Source of the DNA: UBA6898 sp964463135
GTDB taxonomy: Bacteria > Nitrospirota > Thermodesulfovibrionia > Thermodesulfovibrionales > UBA6898
Length of the DNA: 64,000 bases
Direction: 5' to 3'
Assembly: GCA_964463135.1 (NCBI GenBank)
Contig: CAYXBA010000013.1
Coordinates: 54,780-118,779 of the forward strand
In this document: positions 1-7,703 of the stretch, piece by piece
Layout of the letters: each line of letters begins with the position of its first letter
How positions within the stretch are numbered: position 1 is the stretch's first letter
Notes under the pieces: model-generated
Told to the model about the DNA's origin: nothing
Seen by the model: only the letters and a program-made list of their open reading frames with translations
Database searches by the model: none
Program-made: the position numbers and the translations under genes

Positions 1-305
1 TGCTGTCAGGCGGAAATGCCGGCCCCCACAAGATAGCGGGCATAGGCGCAGGCTTTGTGCCGGGTGTTCTGAATACCGGGATCTATGATGAGGTGATCAG
101 GGTCACTGACATTGATGCTGCCGAGACCGCCAGGGCAATGGCAATAAAAGAGGGAATTCTGCCCGGTATATCCTCCGGAGCTGCGGTATGGGCAGCACTT
201 CAGGTGGCAAAGAGGCTTGGCAGAGGAAAGAAGATCGTTGTGATCATCCCGGACAGGGGAGAGCGGTATCTCAGCACAGGGCTTTTTGCGCCCGAGTCGC
301 CTTAA
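1..305 (+). CDS. cysK: Cysteine synthase (O-acetylserine sulfhydrylase), C-terminal part
   Basis: The gene enters from the left edge; the reading frame is open from base 3. The visible residues include SGGNAGPHKIAGIGAGFVP, the signature of the cysteine synthase/PLP fold-type II family, where this loop lies near the phosphate-binding region. The tail (SGAAVWAAL, followed by IVVIIPDRGERYLST) is the usual C-terminal end of CysK. The enzyme makes L-cysteine from O-acetylserine and sulfide in the cytosol. Only about the last 100 residues are present, so the N-terminal PLP lysine lies outside the window. CysK and CysM cannot be separated with certainty from this part, but the loop and tail fit CysK better. 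Confidence 0.9.
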   Translation, partial: LSGGNAGPHKIAGIGAGFVPGVLNTGIYDEVIRVTDIDAAETARAMAIKEGILPGISSGAAVWAALQVAKRLGRGKKIVVIIPDRGERYLSTGLFAPESP

Positions 306-440
306 GCGTAAGCGGCAAGACTGGAAGCCTGTTTTTTGGCAGGGATTCCTGGCTGCGTTGAGGTTCTGATTCTGGTTCAGTATATGCGTGATTATAACAT
401 CAGGAATGACGGAAGATAATTGGTAGAGACGTCGTTTTGG

Positions 441-959
441 CTATTCAATTCCGCAGATAGTTAACCATTCCTCTATCTCTTTTCTGGATGTTTTCGCATT
501 AAAGCCATGCCAGAGCTTCTTTTCTTTTGGAAATGGCGCAAGAGCATCTTTGAACTTTCGGAACGCTCCGGGTCCATCCAGCACACTGCGGAGTAACTCT
601 TTGAGTGTCTGGTTCTGGACAGTAGCAGCAAACGCTGTCATTGCTGCGTACGTCTTTGAGGGGTTTCGCTCCGGGATCCTTATATAGTTATCGTGGTCAT
701 TCATGAAAACATCCAGGGCAAGCTCTATCTCGTCTTCCATCCATGCCGGGATGTCCGGGATCTCGTCGGGTTCCACATATTCGAAATCGGCTATGTCATC
801 GTAACTTTCTGACAGAATTTCCCATGCCCTGTTAATGATCTCCTGTGAGAGAATGAGCAGTTCTCCTGTGTTCTTGTTCAGGAAGTAATCAAACGCCTCT
901 CTCTCGGTGTCCTCCTGAGCTTTCTGTATTTCGTCGAAGTTGATCTCTGGTCTTCTCAT
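441..959 (-). CDS. UPF0158 family protein
   Basis: A 172-residue acidic protein resembling the UPF0158 family, whose function is unknown. I placed the start at the ATG at 959 (MRRPEINFDEIQ) because it overlaps the stop codon of the upstream gene as ATGA (956-959); an upstream start inside that gene would add ten residues. The body has a predicted alpha-helical acidic middle section and a C-terminal section with KLWHGFNAK and EEWL. No signal peptide or membrane segment is visible. It is the last gene of the minus-strand cluster that begins at parA, and translational coupling to the MurU-AmgK fusion is likely. No role in peptidoglycan recycling can be claimed from position alone. Confidence 0.75.
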   Translation of the reverse strand: MRRPEINFDEIQKAQEDTEREAFDYFLNKNTGELLILSQEIINRAWEILSESYDDIADFEYVEPDEIPDIPAWMEDEIELALDVFMNDHDNYIRIPERNPSKTYAAMTAFAATVQNQTLKELLRSVLDGPGAFRKFKDALAPFPKEKKLWHGFNAKTSRKEIEEWLTICGIE

Positions 960-2854
960 AACAGTGTCTCGGTGAGGGCATGGAGGCAAGGATAGCTTTC
1001 TTGTGTCATTGCTGTTTCCTGCTTCAGGTATCTGATCGCCTGCGGGACATGCTTGAGAAAATGGGTCTTCCCTTTTTCTTTCGACAGGAACCCGTACGCG
1101 CCAAGTGCCTGCATATGACGCTGCAGTCTGCAGGGAAGAAGGGATTTTCTGAAGTCGGGCTCACTGAAAGAGTCCAGAGATCTTCTCATGCTTATAATGA
1201 AATATTCGAGGAGCCTGTCTCTCTGGTTTTCTTCAAGACAATAGTAGGGGTCCCAAAGAATGGATGCTATGTCGTATGCTGCGGGGCCGAGGCGCGCACC
1301 CTGATAGTCGATCAGACGTGGAATGCTGTTGTTCATGATCATGATGTTTTGTGATTGAAGGTCGCGGTGAAGCAGGGTTTTGGGGAATGCATCAACGTCT
1401 CTTGCCAGCCTGTCCAATTCAGCAGCGAGAGCGGGGCCGGAATTATTAATTTGTTTTATGGCCTTGATAAAGCGTTCCATAAAATAGCTTGTTTCCCATC
1501 TGAGATAGCCATAATCAAAAACTCTTTCGAGCAGCATGGGACATTCTGTTATGCGGGGTGCTGCCTCGGCCTGAATTTGAACAACGATATCGAGGATCTT
1601 TCTGTAAAGGTTCTCAATTTCCTCAGCAGATCTGCTGCATTTAAGCCACGAATAAAGAGAGAGGTCTCCGAGGTCTTCAAAGAGGGCCAGTCTGTTCATT
1701 TCGTCAGCGACGAACATCTCGGGTACTGGCAGGGAGCATTGCCTGAAGAAACGTGTGTACGTAATATGCCGGTTAAAATCAGGATCAGCTTCGGAACATT
1801 TCATCAGCACGGCAGTTTTGTTATGGCATTTGATCCGGTAATATGATCTGTCTGATCCCCCTGCTCCAATGGCTGTGGCATTGACAGGTCCTTCCTTGCA
1901 ATTGTACCAATCTGCGATCGTCCGGGTAAGTGGCATTGATTCGCTCTGTTCTGGCGCGCTGACAGGGATGGAGAATCCGGGCCCGACAATGGAGTTTGCT
2001 GCGTTCATCTCAGTTGCTATCATAGCTCCGGGCAGGAGAATGCTGTTGCCGAGATGAGGCGATCCCTGGATGGTTGCGCCTTCTTCTATGACGATGTTGC
2101 AGCCAAGTGCGGTCCTGCTGCAGTCTACGGACTCATGTACATAGATCGTTTCGCCATCTTTCTTTAGGGTATCAAATACTGCTGCCGCGTACGCGTCCGG
2201 GGTTCCGATATCAGTCCAGGCAGCACCTGAAAAGTTTACCGTGCCTACAGTATTTCCTGCGTCAACAGATTTCAACCATGCATCAACTACGCCTGATCTT
2301 CCTTCCGGCAGGTAATTCAGGATCTCCGGGGAATAGACAGCTATTCCCATAAAAGCAGTTTTACATAATCTGGAGTCTCTTGCTGCTTTTCCGACAGATT
2401 TAAGAAGACCCTTATTATCGATCCATACGTTATTGAATTTTTCGTGATCATGAACAGCCAGAGTCGCAATATTTCCCGATTTGCGATGACTTTTTACCAG
2501 AGCAGCAAGATCTATGTCAGTGAGGATGTCGGCATTATGTACGATAAAGGAAGAATTCCTTAGCAGGGACTCAGCATTCTTCAGGGCCCCGCCAGTGCCG
2601 AGAAGAGCTGTCTCATGATAAATGATTATATTCCGATGAGTTACATCGCTTAGTCGCCAGTTCTCGAACTGCTCTGGCTTATGATATGTATTGATGCCGA
2701 TGATGTCCGGTGAAAGCGATGAGACCCTGCCAAGGACAGACTCAAGTATCGGTTTGCCGCATATAGGCAGGAGAGGTTTTGGAATATGGTCTGTTATGGG
2801 TTTGAGCCGTTCTCCCAAGCCTGCTGCCAATATGAATGCGTTGAGACGTTCCAC
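956..2854 (-). CDS. Fused sugar-1-phosphate nucleotidyltransferase / anomeric sugar kinase (MurU-AmgK-like)
   Basis: A 632-residue protein with two enzyme halves. Residues 1-235 form a nucleotidyltransferase: LAAGLGERLKPITDHIPKP is the nucleotide-binding signature, and HNADILTDID carries the metal-binding Asp. Residues about 240-300 look like a few hexapeptide (left-handed helix) turns. Residues about 325-632 form an aminoglycoside-phosphotransferase-type kinase, with LLHRDLQSQN (catalytic Asp498) and the IDYQGARLGP metal-binding motif. In Pseudomonas, separate AmgK and MurU proteins phosphorylate MurNAc at C1 and then make UDP-MurNAc, bypassing de novo synthesis. Here both activities are in one chain, directly after a NamZ-like muramidase gene. 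The start is GTG at 2854, overlapping the upstream TAG by one base. Substrate assignment is inference from fold and neighbour. Confidence 0.8.
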   Translation of the reverse strand: MERLNAFILAAGLGERLKPITDHIPKPLLPICGKPILESVLGRVSSLSPDIIGINTYHKPEQFENWRLSDVTHRNIIIYHETALLGTGGALKNAESLLRNSSFIVHNADILTDIDLAALVKSHRKSGNIATLAVHDHEKFNNVWIDNKGLLKSVGKAARDSRLCKTAFMGIAVYSPEILNYLPEGRSGVVDAWLKSVDAGNTVGTVNFSGAAWTDIGTPDAYAAAVFDTLKKDGETIYVHESVDCSRTALGCNIVIEEGATIQGSPHLGNSILLPGAMIATEMNAANSIVGPGFSIPVSAPEQSESMPLTRTIADWYNCKEGPVNATAIGAGGSDRSYYRIKCHNKTAVLMKCSEADPDFNRHITYTRFFRQCSLPVPEMFVADEMNRLALFEDLGDLSLYSWLKCSRSAEEIENLYRKILDIVVQIQAEAAPRITECPMLLERVFDYGYLRWETSYFMERFIKAIKQINNSGPALAAELDRLARDVDAFPKTLLHRDLQSQNIMIMNNSIPRLIDYQGARLGPAAYDIASILWDPYYCLEENQRDRLLEYFIISMRRSLDSFSEPDFRKSLLPCRLQRHMQALGAYGFLSKEKGKTHFLKHVPQAIRYLKQETAMTQESYPCLHALTETLL

Positions 2855-4032
2855 TAATAGAGAAGATATTTTTGCCTTGTTTTTTTATCAAAATCGCGGA
2901 GCTCGCTGTTCCACCATTCCTCCATCTCAACAAGAGGCACAGATCGTTCAATATCGTTTCTGAAACGATCTGTACCCGCCAGTATATCAATAGGCAGAAG
3001 GTTTTTTTCGTATTCATAAGGCGGGGCATTCCATCTGAATTTTTTGGGGTACAGAGCATGGACAGTCTTTAGAATTGCTGCTGCTGTCTTGAAGGGTTTG
3101 AACCGTTCCCGGTCTGTTACATGTATCTGTGCGCCGCCGCAAAGCTTTCCTGCATGTTTTTGAAAGGTCGGCAGAAAGTGAAGGGGCCTGAATATCGCTC
3201 CAGGCAGTTTTAGCTCCTTGAGTCTCGCAGTAAGAAGTTCAGGTTTAATGAATGGTGCGCCGAATATCTCAAACGGGCGGGTTGTACCCCTTCCCTCACT
3301 CAGGTTTGTTCCTTCAAGCAGGCACATGCCTGGATAGACCGCTGCAGTGTCCAGAGTCGGCATATTCGGAGAAGGCAGAACCCAGGGGAGGCCTGTATTA
3401 TCAAACCACATCTCTCTTTTCCATCCCTGCATCGGAATGATCTCCAGAGCTAATTTTGGATAAAAAACATCCTTGAGATAGTACCCGATCTCGCCAAGAG
3501 TCATACCGTGCCGAATGGGCAGGCTCTGCAGCCCTACGAAGGATGAGTATTTCCGGTTAAGAACCGGACCCTCAATAGCCTTCCCGTTTATCGGGTTCGG
3601 CCTGTCGAGGATCACGACGGCCTTGTTCTGCGCCTGGCAGGTTTCCATGACGAGCGCCATGGTCCATATAAATGTGTAATAGCGGGCGCCAACATCCTGA
3701 AGATCAATAACCATCATATCAATGCCGCTTAACATTTTCTGAGTCGGTTTTCGCGTCCTGCCGTAAAGGCTGTAAACAGGAATTCCGGTCTTCTTGTCAG
3801 AGAAGCTGTCCCACTCGACCATGTTGTCCTGAGTCTCGCCGCGAATCCCATGCTGAGGCCCGAACAGCGCGGATACTTTGAATTTCTTTGATCTGAAGCA
3901 GGTATCAGCAGAGTGAGAGAAATTGGAGGTTACAGAAGCAGGATGTACGAGCAGGCCAACATTTGCTGACCTCAATTTTGTTGGCCATCTTTTTTCTATA
4001 CGGTCAATGCCTGTTTTTACGATAGGAGACAT
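2854..4032 (-). CDS. NamZ-like exo-beta-N-acetylmuramidase (DUF1343)
   Basis: A 392-residue protein of the DUF1343 family. Recognisable stretches are VGLLVHPASV near the N terminus, FGPQHGIRGETQDNMVEW, DLQDVGARYYTFIWTM, LDRPNPING, and SEGRGTTRPFEIFGAPF. Characterised members (NamZ of Bacillus and Tannerella) remove N-acetylmuramic acid from the non-reducing ends of peptidoglycan fragments. No signal peptide is visible at the N terminus (MSPIVKTGIDRIEKRW), so a cytosolic location is suggested, unlike the secreted Bacillus enzyme. The next gene is a MurU-AmgK-like fusion that could use the released MurNAc. The start at 4032 has only a weak ribosome-binding site and lies 19 bases after the THEP1 stop. 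Confidence 0.85.
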   Translation of the reverse strand: MSPIVKTGIDRIEKRWPTKLRSANVGLLVHPASVTSNFSHSADTCFRSKKFKVSALFGPQHGIRGETQDNMVEWDSFSDKKTGIPVYSLYGRTRKPTQKMLSGIDMMVIDLQDVGARYYTFIWTMALVMETCQAQNKAVVILDRPNPINGKAIEGPVLNRKYSSFVGLQSLPIRHGMTLGEIGYYLKDVFYPKLALEIIPMQGWKREMWFDNTGLPWVLPSPNMPTLDTAAVYPGMCLLEGTNLSEGRGTTRPFEIFGAPFIKPELLTARLKELKLPGAIFRPLHFLPTFQKHAGKLCGGAQIHVTDRERFKPFKTAAAILKTVHALYPKKFRWNAPPYEYEKNLLPIDILAGTDRFRNDIERSVPLVEMEEWWNSELRDFDKKTRQKYLLY

Positions 4033-4051
4033 AGATGGCCAGAGTATCTTC

Positions 4052-4576
4052 CTATTCGAGCAAGAGGTCCCTGATTACCATGGTCAGTTCTTTCAGGCGG
4101 ATTTCACGGTTCTGTTCAGTGACCTCAAACAGCATAACATCTTCCCTTTTCTTAATATCACTGATAATGCCGGTTCCCTTGTCAGTAATGGTTGAAATAA
4201 CTGGTTTTTTTGCATCAAGAAGTCCCAGGATGATCTTGCCGAACTTCTTTGATTCGCATGCTGTTTTCCCGATCTCGTCGATAAAATAAAGGCCGGTCTT
4301 CTTTTCTCTGGAGAATGTTTGGTCGAGGAATGTATCAAATCCTTTAATATCAACCTTGTATTTACCGACACTGACCTTGCTCTTCAGCTTTGTATGGGCC
4401 AAGATCCTGCTGTCGCCAAAGAGATTATTGACCTCAAGACCGGCGACATTGCCTTCTTCCATTATCTCATCGGTCACAAACCCTACGGGATTGAACTCCT
4501 TAAAAATAATACAGAGTCTCTTTATGAGTGTTGTCTTGCCAGAGCCGGGCAGACCTGTGATCAAAATGTTGTTCAT
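4052..4576 (-). CDS. THEP1-family nucleoside-triphosphatase
   Basis: A 174-residue P-loop NTPase. Walker A is GLPGSGKTTL at residues 8-17, and Walker B is LYFIDEIGK in the middle, followed by the ESKKFG stretch typical of the THEP1 family. The length matches that family (about 175). Characterised members hydrolyse several NTPs or dNTPs; the cellular role is unclear. Its start codon overlaps the parB stop as ATGA, so the two genes are probably translationally coupled. Placement directly after parAB is not usual for chromosome-partitioning loci. It could instead serve the muramic acid recycling genes downstream, but nothing in the sequence shows that. Confidence 0.8.
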   Translation of the reverse strand: MNNILITGLPGSGKTTLIKRLCIIFKEFNPVGFVTDEIMEEGNVAGLEVNNLFGDSRILAHTKLKSKVSVGKYKVDIKGFDTFLDQTFSREKKTGLYFIDEIGKTACESKKFGKIILGLLDAKKPVISTITDKGTGIISDIKKREDVMLFEVTEQNREIRLKELTMVIRDLLLE

Positions 4577-5394
4577 TGCATTAATATGTCAAGAAGCCTG
4601 TTGAGCTCCTCAAGAGAATAGTATTCTATCTCTATTTTCCCCTTCTTTTTGTTTTTTTGAGCAATATGAACTCTTGTGCCTAAATGTCTCAGGAGCTTTT
4701 CCTCGAGAGATGCAATCTGAGGGTCATTATTGCGTGGTATTTTAACAGATTTTTTTGTTTTTTTGGTTAATAATTCTGCCTCCCTGACGCTTAGCCCATT
4801 TTTTATGATCTTTCTGGCTGCCTCGATCTGATTAAGTTTGCCCTCGAGTGCCAGCAGAGCCCTTGCGTGACCCATGCTCAGTTTCCCGGCATAGAGCATA
4901 TCCTTTATTTCTGAAGGCAGCTTCAGAAGCCTCAGGTAGTTTGCGACCGTTGCCCGTTCCTTGCCGACCTTGTCAGCAAGGTCTTCCTGGGTCAGGCTGA
5001 ACTCCTGCTGAAGGCGGTTAAAGCCTTCGGCAGTTTCAATGGGATTGAGTTCCTCTCTCTGAATATTCTCGATCAATGCCATTTCAAGGGATTCCCGTGA
5101 GTCAACATTTTTTATGATGGCGGGAATTTTTTTCAATCCGGCAAGGGTAGCAGCGCGCCACCTTCTCTCTCCGGCGATCAGATTAAATGATCCATCACCG
5201 GACCTGGAAACAAGGATTGGCTGGAGAACACCTTTTTCTTTTATTGAGGCAGAAAGCTCATTCAGAGCGCTTTCATTGAATACTTTTCGCGGCTGCTGTT
5301 TTCCTGGCAGTATCCTGTCCATATCGATATGAGTAATATTTTCTCCCTTGTCAGGGATGAGAGCGTCAAGCCCTCTACCCAGTGCTGTCTTCAC
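4573..5394 (-). CDS. parB: Chromosome-partitioning protein ParB
   Basis: A 273-residue ParB/Spo0J protein. The N-terminal LGRGLDALIP motif is the ParA-stimulating tail. GERRWRA is the CTP-binding box, LIENIQREELNPIE is box II, and TVANYLRLLKL belongs to the helix-turn-helix that reads parS. The C-terminal LEEKLLRHLGTRVHI starts the dimerisation domain. I chose the GTG at 5394 (VKTALGRGL) because family members begin at this point; the upstream ATG at 5418 lies deep inside parA. The overlap with parA is 20 bases. Two parS-like sites lie upstream of parA. Confidence 0.95.
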   Translation of the reverse strand: MKTALGRGLDALIPDKGENITHIDMDRILPGKQQPRKVFNESALNELSASIKEKGVLQPILVSRSGDGSFNLIAGERRWRAATLAGLKKIPAIIKNVDSRESLEMALIENIQREELNPIETAEGFNRLQQEFSLTQEDLADKVGKERATVANYLRLLKLPSEIKDMLYAGKLSMGHARALLALEGKLNQIEAARKIIKNGLSVREAELLTKKTKKSVKIPRNNDPQIASLEEKLLRHLGTRVHIAQKNKKKGKIEIEYYSLEELNRLLDILMQ

Positions 5395-6145
5395 GCAATA
5401 TCTCCTTAGCCAGGGCAAGATAACTCTGAGCCCCCCTGGACTTCATGTCATAGAGCATAACAGGCTTCCCATGGCTTGGGGCCTCACCCAATGCAATATT
5501 TCTCGGGATCATTGTCTGATACACTTTATCTCCAAAGTGTTTTCTCACTTCTTGCACCACCTGATGTGCGAGATTGTTCCTTGTGTCGAACATGGTCAGC
5601 ACAATTCCCTTGATATCCAGGCGAGGGTTGAACGTTCCCTGAATGCGTCGAATTGTTTTTGTGAGCATGCTCAAGCCTTCCAAGGCGTAGTACTCGCACT
5701 GAACCGGAACCAGCACCGAGTCGGATGCGACCAGGGCGTTCAGGGTCAGCAGGCCAAGGGATGGCGGACAATCTATGAATATATATCGGTAATCTGCCTT
5801 CAGGTCCTCCAATGCCTTTGCCAGGACGCCCTCCCTCCCATCTTTTTCGATGAGCTCGATCTCGGCGCCGAGCAGGTCTACGCTGGACGGTACCACATAA
5901 AGTTGTTCTATCTGCGTCTGAACCACTGCATCAGCAAGAGAGCACTCCCCTGCTATTACGCTATATAAGGTTTTTTCGACCTCGTCTCTGATTATGCCAA
6001 GTCCTGAGCTAGAGTTGCCCTGCGGGTCTATATCTATCAAAAGGATCTTTTCGCCTGACAATGCGAGTGAGGCGGCGAGGTTAATCGCGGTCGTTGTTTT
6101 TCCAACACCGCCTTTTTGATTTACGATGGATATCACCTTGTTCAT
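5375..6145 (-). CDS. parA: Chromosome-partitioning ATPase ParA (Soj)
   Basis: A 256-residue ParA/MinD-type ATPase. The deviant Walker A is KGGVGKTTTA at the N terminus, Walker A' is LLIDIDPQGN, and Walker B is YIFIDCPPSLGLLT. It binds DNA non-specifically in the ATP state and moves ParB-parS complexes. I prefer the ATG at 6145 (MNKVISIVNQKGG) to that at 6151, because a TATAAT -10 box at 6154-6159 would leave no room for the earlier start. It is the first gene of the minus-strand cluster parA-parB-THEP1-namZ-murU/amgK-UPF0158. Confidence 0.95.
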   Translation of the reverse strand: MNKVISIVNQKGGVGKTTTAINLAASLALSGEKILLIDIDPQGNSSSGLGIIRDEVEKTLYSVIAGECSLADAVVQTQIEQLYVVPSSVDLLGAEIELIEKDGREGVLAKALEDLKADYRYIFIDCPPSLGLLTLNALVASDSVLVPVQCEYYALEGLSMLTKTIRRIQGTFNPRLDIKGIVLTMFDTRNNLAHQVVQEVRKHFGDKVYQTMIPRNIALGEAPSHGKPVMLYDMKSRGAQSYLALAKEILREDSTG

Positions 6146-6153
6146 GGGCATGC

Positions 6154-6159
6154 ATTATA
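6154..6159 (-). promoter_or_regulatory. Extended -10 promoter of parA
   Basis: Read on the minus strand, the sequence TGTTATAAT contains a perfect TATAAT preceded by the TGn extension. No good -35 hexamer is visible 17 bases upstream. The parA ATG at 6145 begins 8 bases after the box, so the transcript would have almost no leader. No Shine-Dalgarno sequence lies in between. Confidence 0.6.
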
Positions 6160-6204
6160 ACATAGCAACTGCCACAAGTTAGCTATTTTCTCTCACTGCA
6201 GCGT

Positions 6205-6220
6205 TGTTCCACGTGGAACG
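6205..6220. promoter_or_regulatory. parS-like ParB-binding site 1
   Basis: TGTTCCACGTGGAACG contains the 14-base perfect palindrome GTTCCACGTGGAAC. It matches the conserved parS core (consensus TGTTTCACGTGAAACA) at most positions. It lies about 60 bases upstream of the parA start. Confidence 0.85.
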
Positions 6221-6252
6221 TTGTCATTTATGCCCGGGCAATACCTGCAGAT

Positions 6253-6268
6253 TGTTCCACGTGAAACA
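6253..6268. promoter_or_regulatory. parS-like ParB-binding site 2
   Basis: TGTTCCACGTGAAACA matches the parS consensus in 15 of 16 positions. It lies 48 bases from site 1, in the divergent intergenic region between parA and the DUF401 gene. ParB could nucleate here and also affect the parA promoter. Confidence 0.92.
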
Positions 6269-6414
6269 ATTTTTTGGCAATAAATTTTAATGCCGATATT
6301 TTTCATGAAAAAATAAGAATAATCGACTAATTCAGAGAAAATTGCTCATAATCTCGCCAGATATCGGGAGAGGTTCTTTCTTGCTTCATCTACTCACCTA
6401 TTCCCTGATTGTGA

Positions 6415-6420
6415 TACAAT
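6415..6420 (+). promoter_or_regulatory. Extended -10 promoter of the DUF401 gene
   Basis: TGATACAAT gives a TACAAT box with the TGn extension. The ATG at 6426 follows five bases after it, without a Shine-Dalgarno sequence. No -35 match is visible. Confidence 0.4.
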
Positions 6421-6425
6421 CAACA

Positions 6426-7628
6426 ATGCTGGATCTTCTTAAAATTTCCCTCATTTTTATTTTTATACTCGGCCTGCTCAGAAAAAAAATAGGAATAGGG
6501 TATGTCATGCTTATATCATCCGGTTTCCTGACCCTGCTCTATGGCATGTCTCTGTCAGAAATCATGATTGCCGCTCAAAAGGTAGTGACCAGCAGCATTA
6601 CCGTCAAACTACTCCTGTCGCTTTCGCTGATCAGGATATTTGAGATGGTACTCCGGGAAGAGAAGATCCTCATTGAGATGCTGAACACGATAACGCGCTC
6701 GTTCAGGTCCAGAAAGGCGGTCATCATATCTATGCCATTGCTCATTGGAATGCTCCCTTCCCTTGGCGGTGCATATTTCTCTGCCCCTATGGTCGAGGAG
6801 GCAACGAAGGATACAGAAATGGATCAGGAGGAAAAAGCCTTTATAAACTACTGGTTCAGACATCCATGGGAATGCATTCTCCCGTTGTATCCCGGGATTG
6901 TTTTTGCCTCTGCCGTGTCCCATATTCCGCTCAAGAGGCTGGCAATAACAAATGCGGTTGCTGCTCTTGCTCTTGTTGCTGCAGGATTTATCTATGGTAT
7001 GCGGGGGGTTGGAAATTCTGACATATACAGGAATCAGCCGGCTCTTCGCGATCGCCTTAGGTCATGGATGAATTTCCTTCCCATCGTGGCTGTTATGCTC
7101 CTCGTGATCATTGCCGGCATAGAACTCCATTATGCCTTGCTCTTTGTCCTGGTCCCGATGTTTGTCTATTACCGACATAGCTGCAGACAGGTCTTTGCTG
7201 CTGTTCGATATGGCTTTTCGTGGGATGTAATCATGATGATAGCCGGCATTGTTTTTTTTAAAGAGATCATGGAACTATCGGGCGCAGTGAAAAATCTCGG
7301 CAGTTATTTTGTTGATCATGGCATTCCCCTGGTTCCGATATTCTGCCTGCTTCCTTTTACTGCCGGACTCCTGACCGGCCATACGGTCGGCTTTGTTGGA
7401 AGTACGTTTCCCCTGCTCGTCAGCATTGGGGACCAGGCCCTGCTGTCCCTTGTGCCAATTGCTTTTGCTTCGGGATTCATCGGCGTGCTCCTTTCCCCGG
7501 TACACCTATGCCTCATACTGACCAGAGAATATTTCAAGGCAGACCTCGCCGGGATATACAGGAAAACAATTCCTGCCAGCGCGATACTATTTGCCGCAGT
7601 AATGGCACAGTATTATTTGATGCAATAA
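6426..7628 (+). CDS. DUF401 family integral membrane protein
   Basis: A 400-residue hydrophobic protein with roughly ten to twelve predicted membrane segments. The first runs through LISLIFIFILGLLRKKIG-like sequence, and others surround SLLPFTAGLLTGHTVGF-like and FIGVLLSPVHLCLILTREYF regions. The conserved SMPLLIGMLPSLGGAYFSAP and FRHPWECILPLYPGI stretches are typical of the DUF401 family, related to anion or dicarboxylate permeases. The substrate is unknown. I start it at the ATG at 6426, because the 28 residues upstream in frame are less family-like and a -10 box lies just before this ATG. It stands alone between the divergent parA operon and recN. Confidence 0.8.
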   Translation: MLDLLKISLIFIFILGLLRKKIGIGYVMLISSGFLTLLYGMSLSEIMIAAQKVVTSSITVKLLLSLSLIRIFEMVLREEKILIEMLNTITRSFRSRKAVIISMPLLIGMLPSLGGAYFSAPMVEEATKDTEMDQEEKAFINYWFRHPWECILPLYPGIVFASAVSHIPLKRLAITNAVAALALVAAGFIYGMRGVGNSDIYRNQPALRDRLRSWMNFLPIVAVMLLVIIAGIELHYALLFVLVPMFVYYRHSCRQVFAAVRYGFSWDVIMMIAGIVFFKEIMELSGAVKNLGSYFVDHGIPLVPIFCLLPFTAGLLTGHTVGFVGSTFPLLVSIGDQALLSLVPIAFASGFIGVLLSPVHLCLILTREYFKADLAGIYRKTIPASAILFAAVMAQYYLMQ

Positions 7629-7688
7629 CTGCATCTTGCCACTCGTTACCGCAGACTGGCCGATGACCATAATCCCGTCAGTTTGTGC

Positions 7689-7694
7689 TATATT
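7689..7694 (+). promoter_or_regulatory. Extended -10 promoter of recN
   Basis: TGCTATATT carries a TATATT box with the TGn extension, nine bases before the recN ATG at 7704. There is no clear -35 box. A short AGG lies in the gap. Confidence 0.45.
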
Positions 7695-7703
7695 TAGGTA
7701 TTC

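Noticed and set aside
5394..5418. ATG start for ParB at 5418
   Set aside because: The first eight residues (MPWLRRYC) are not family-like and lie inside parA; the GTG at 5394 gives the standard N terminus.
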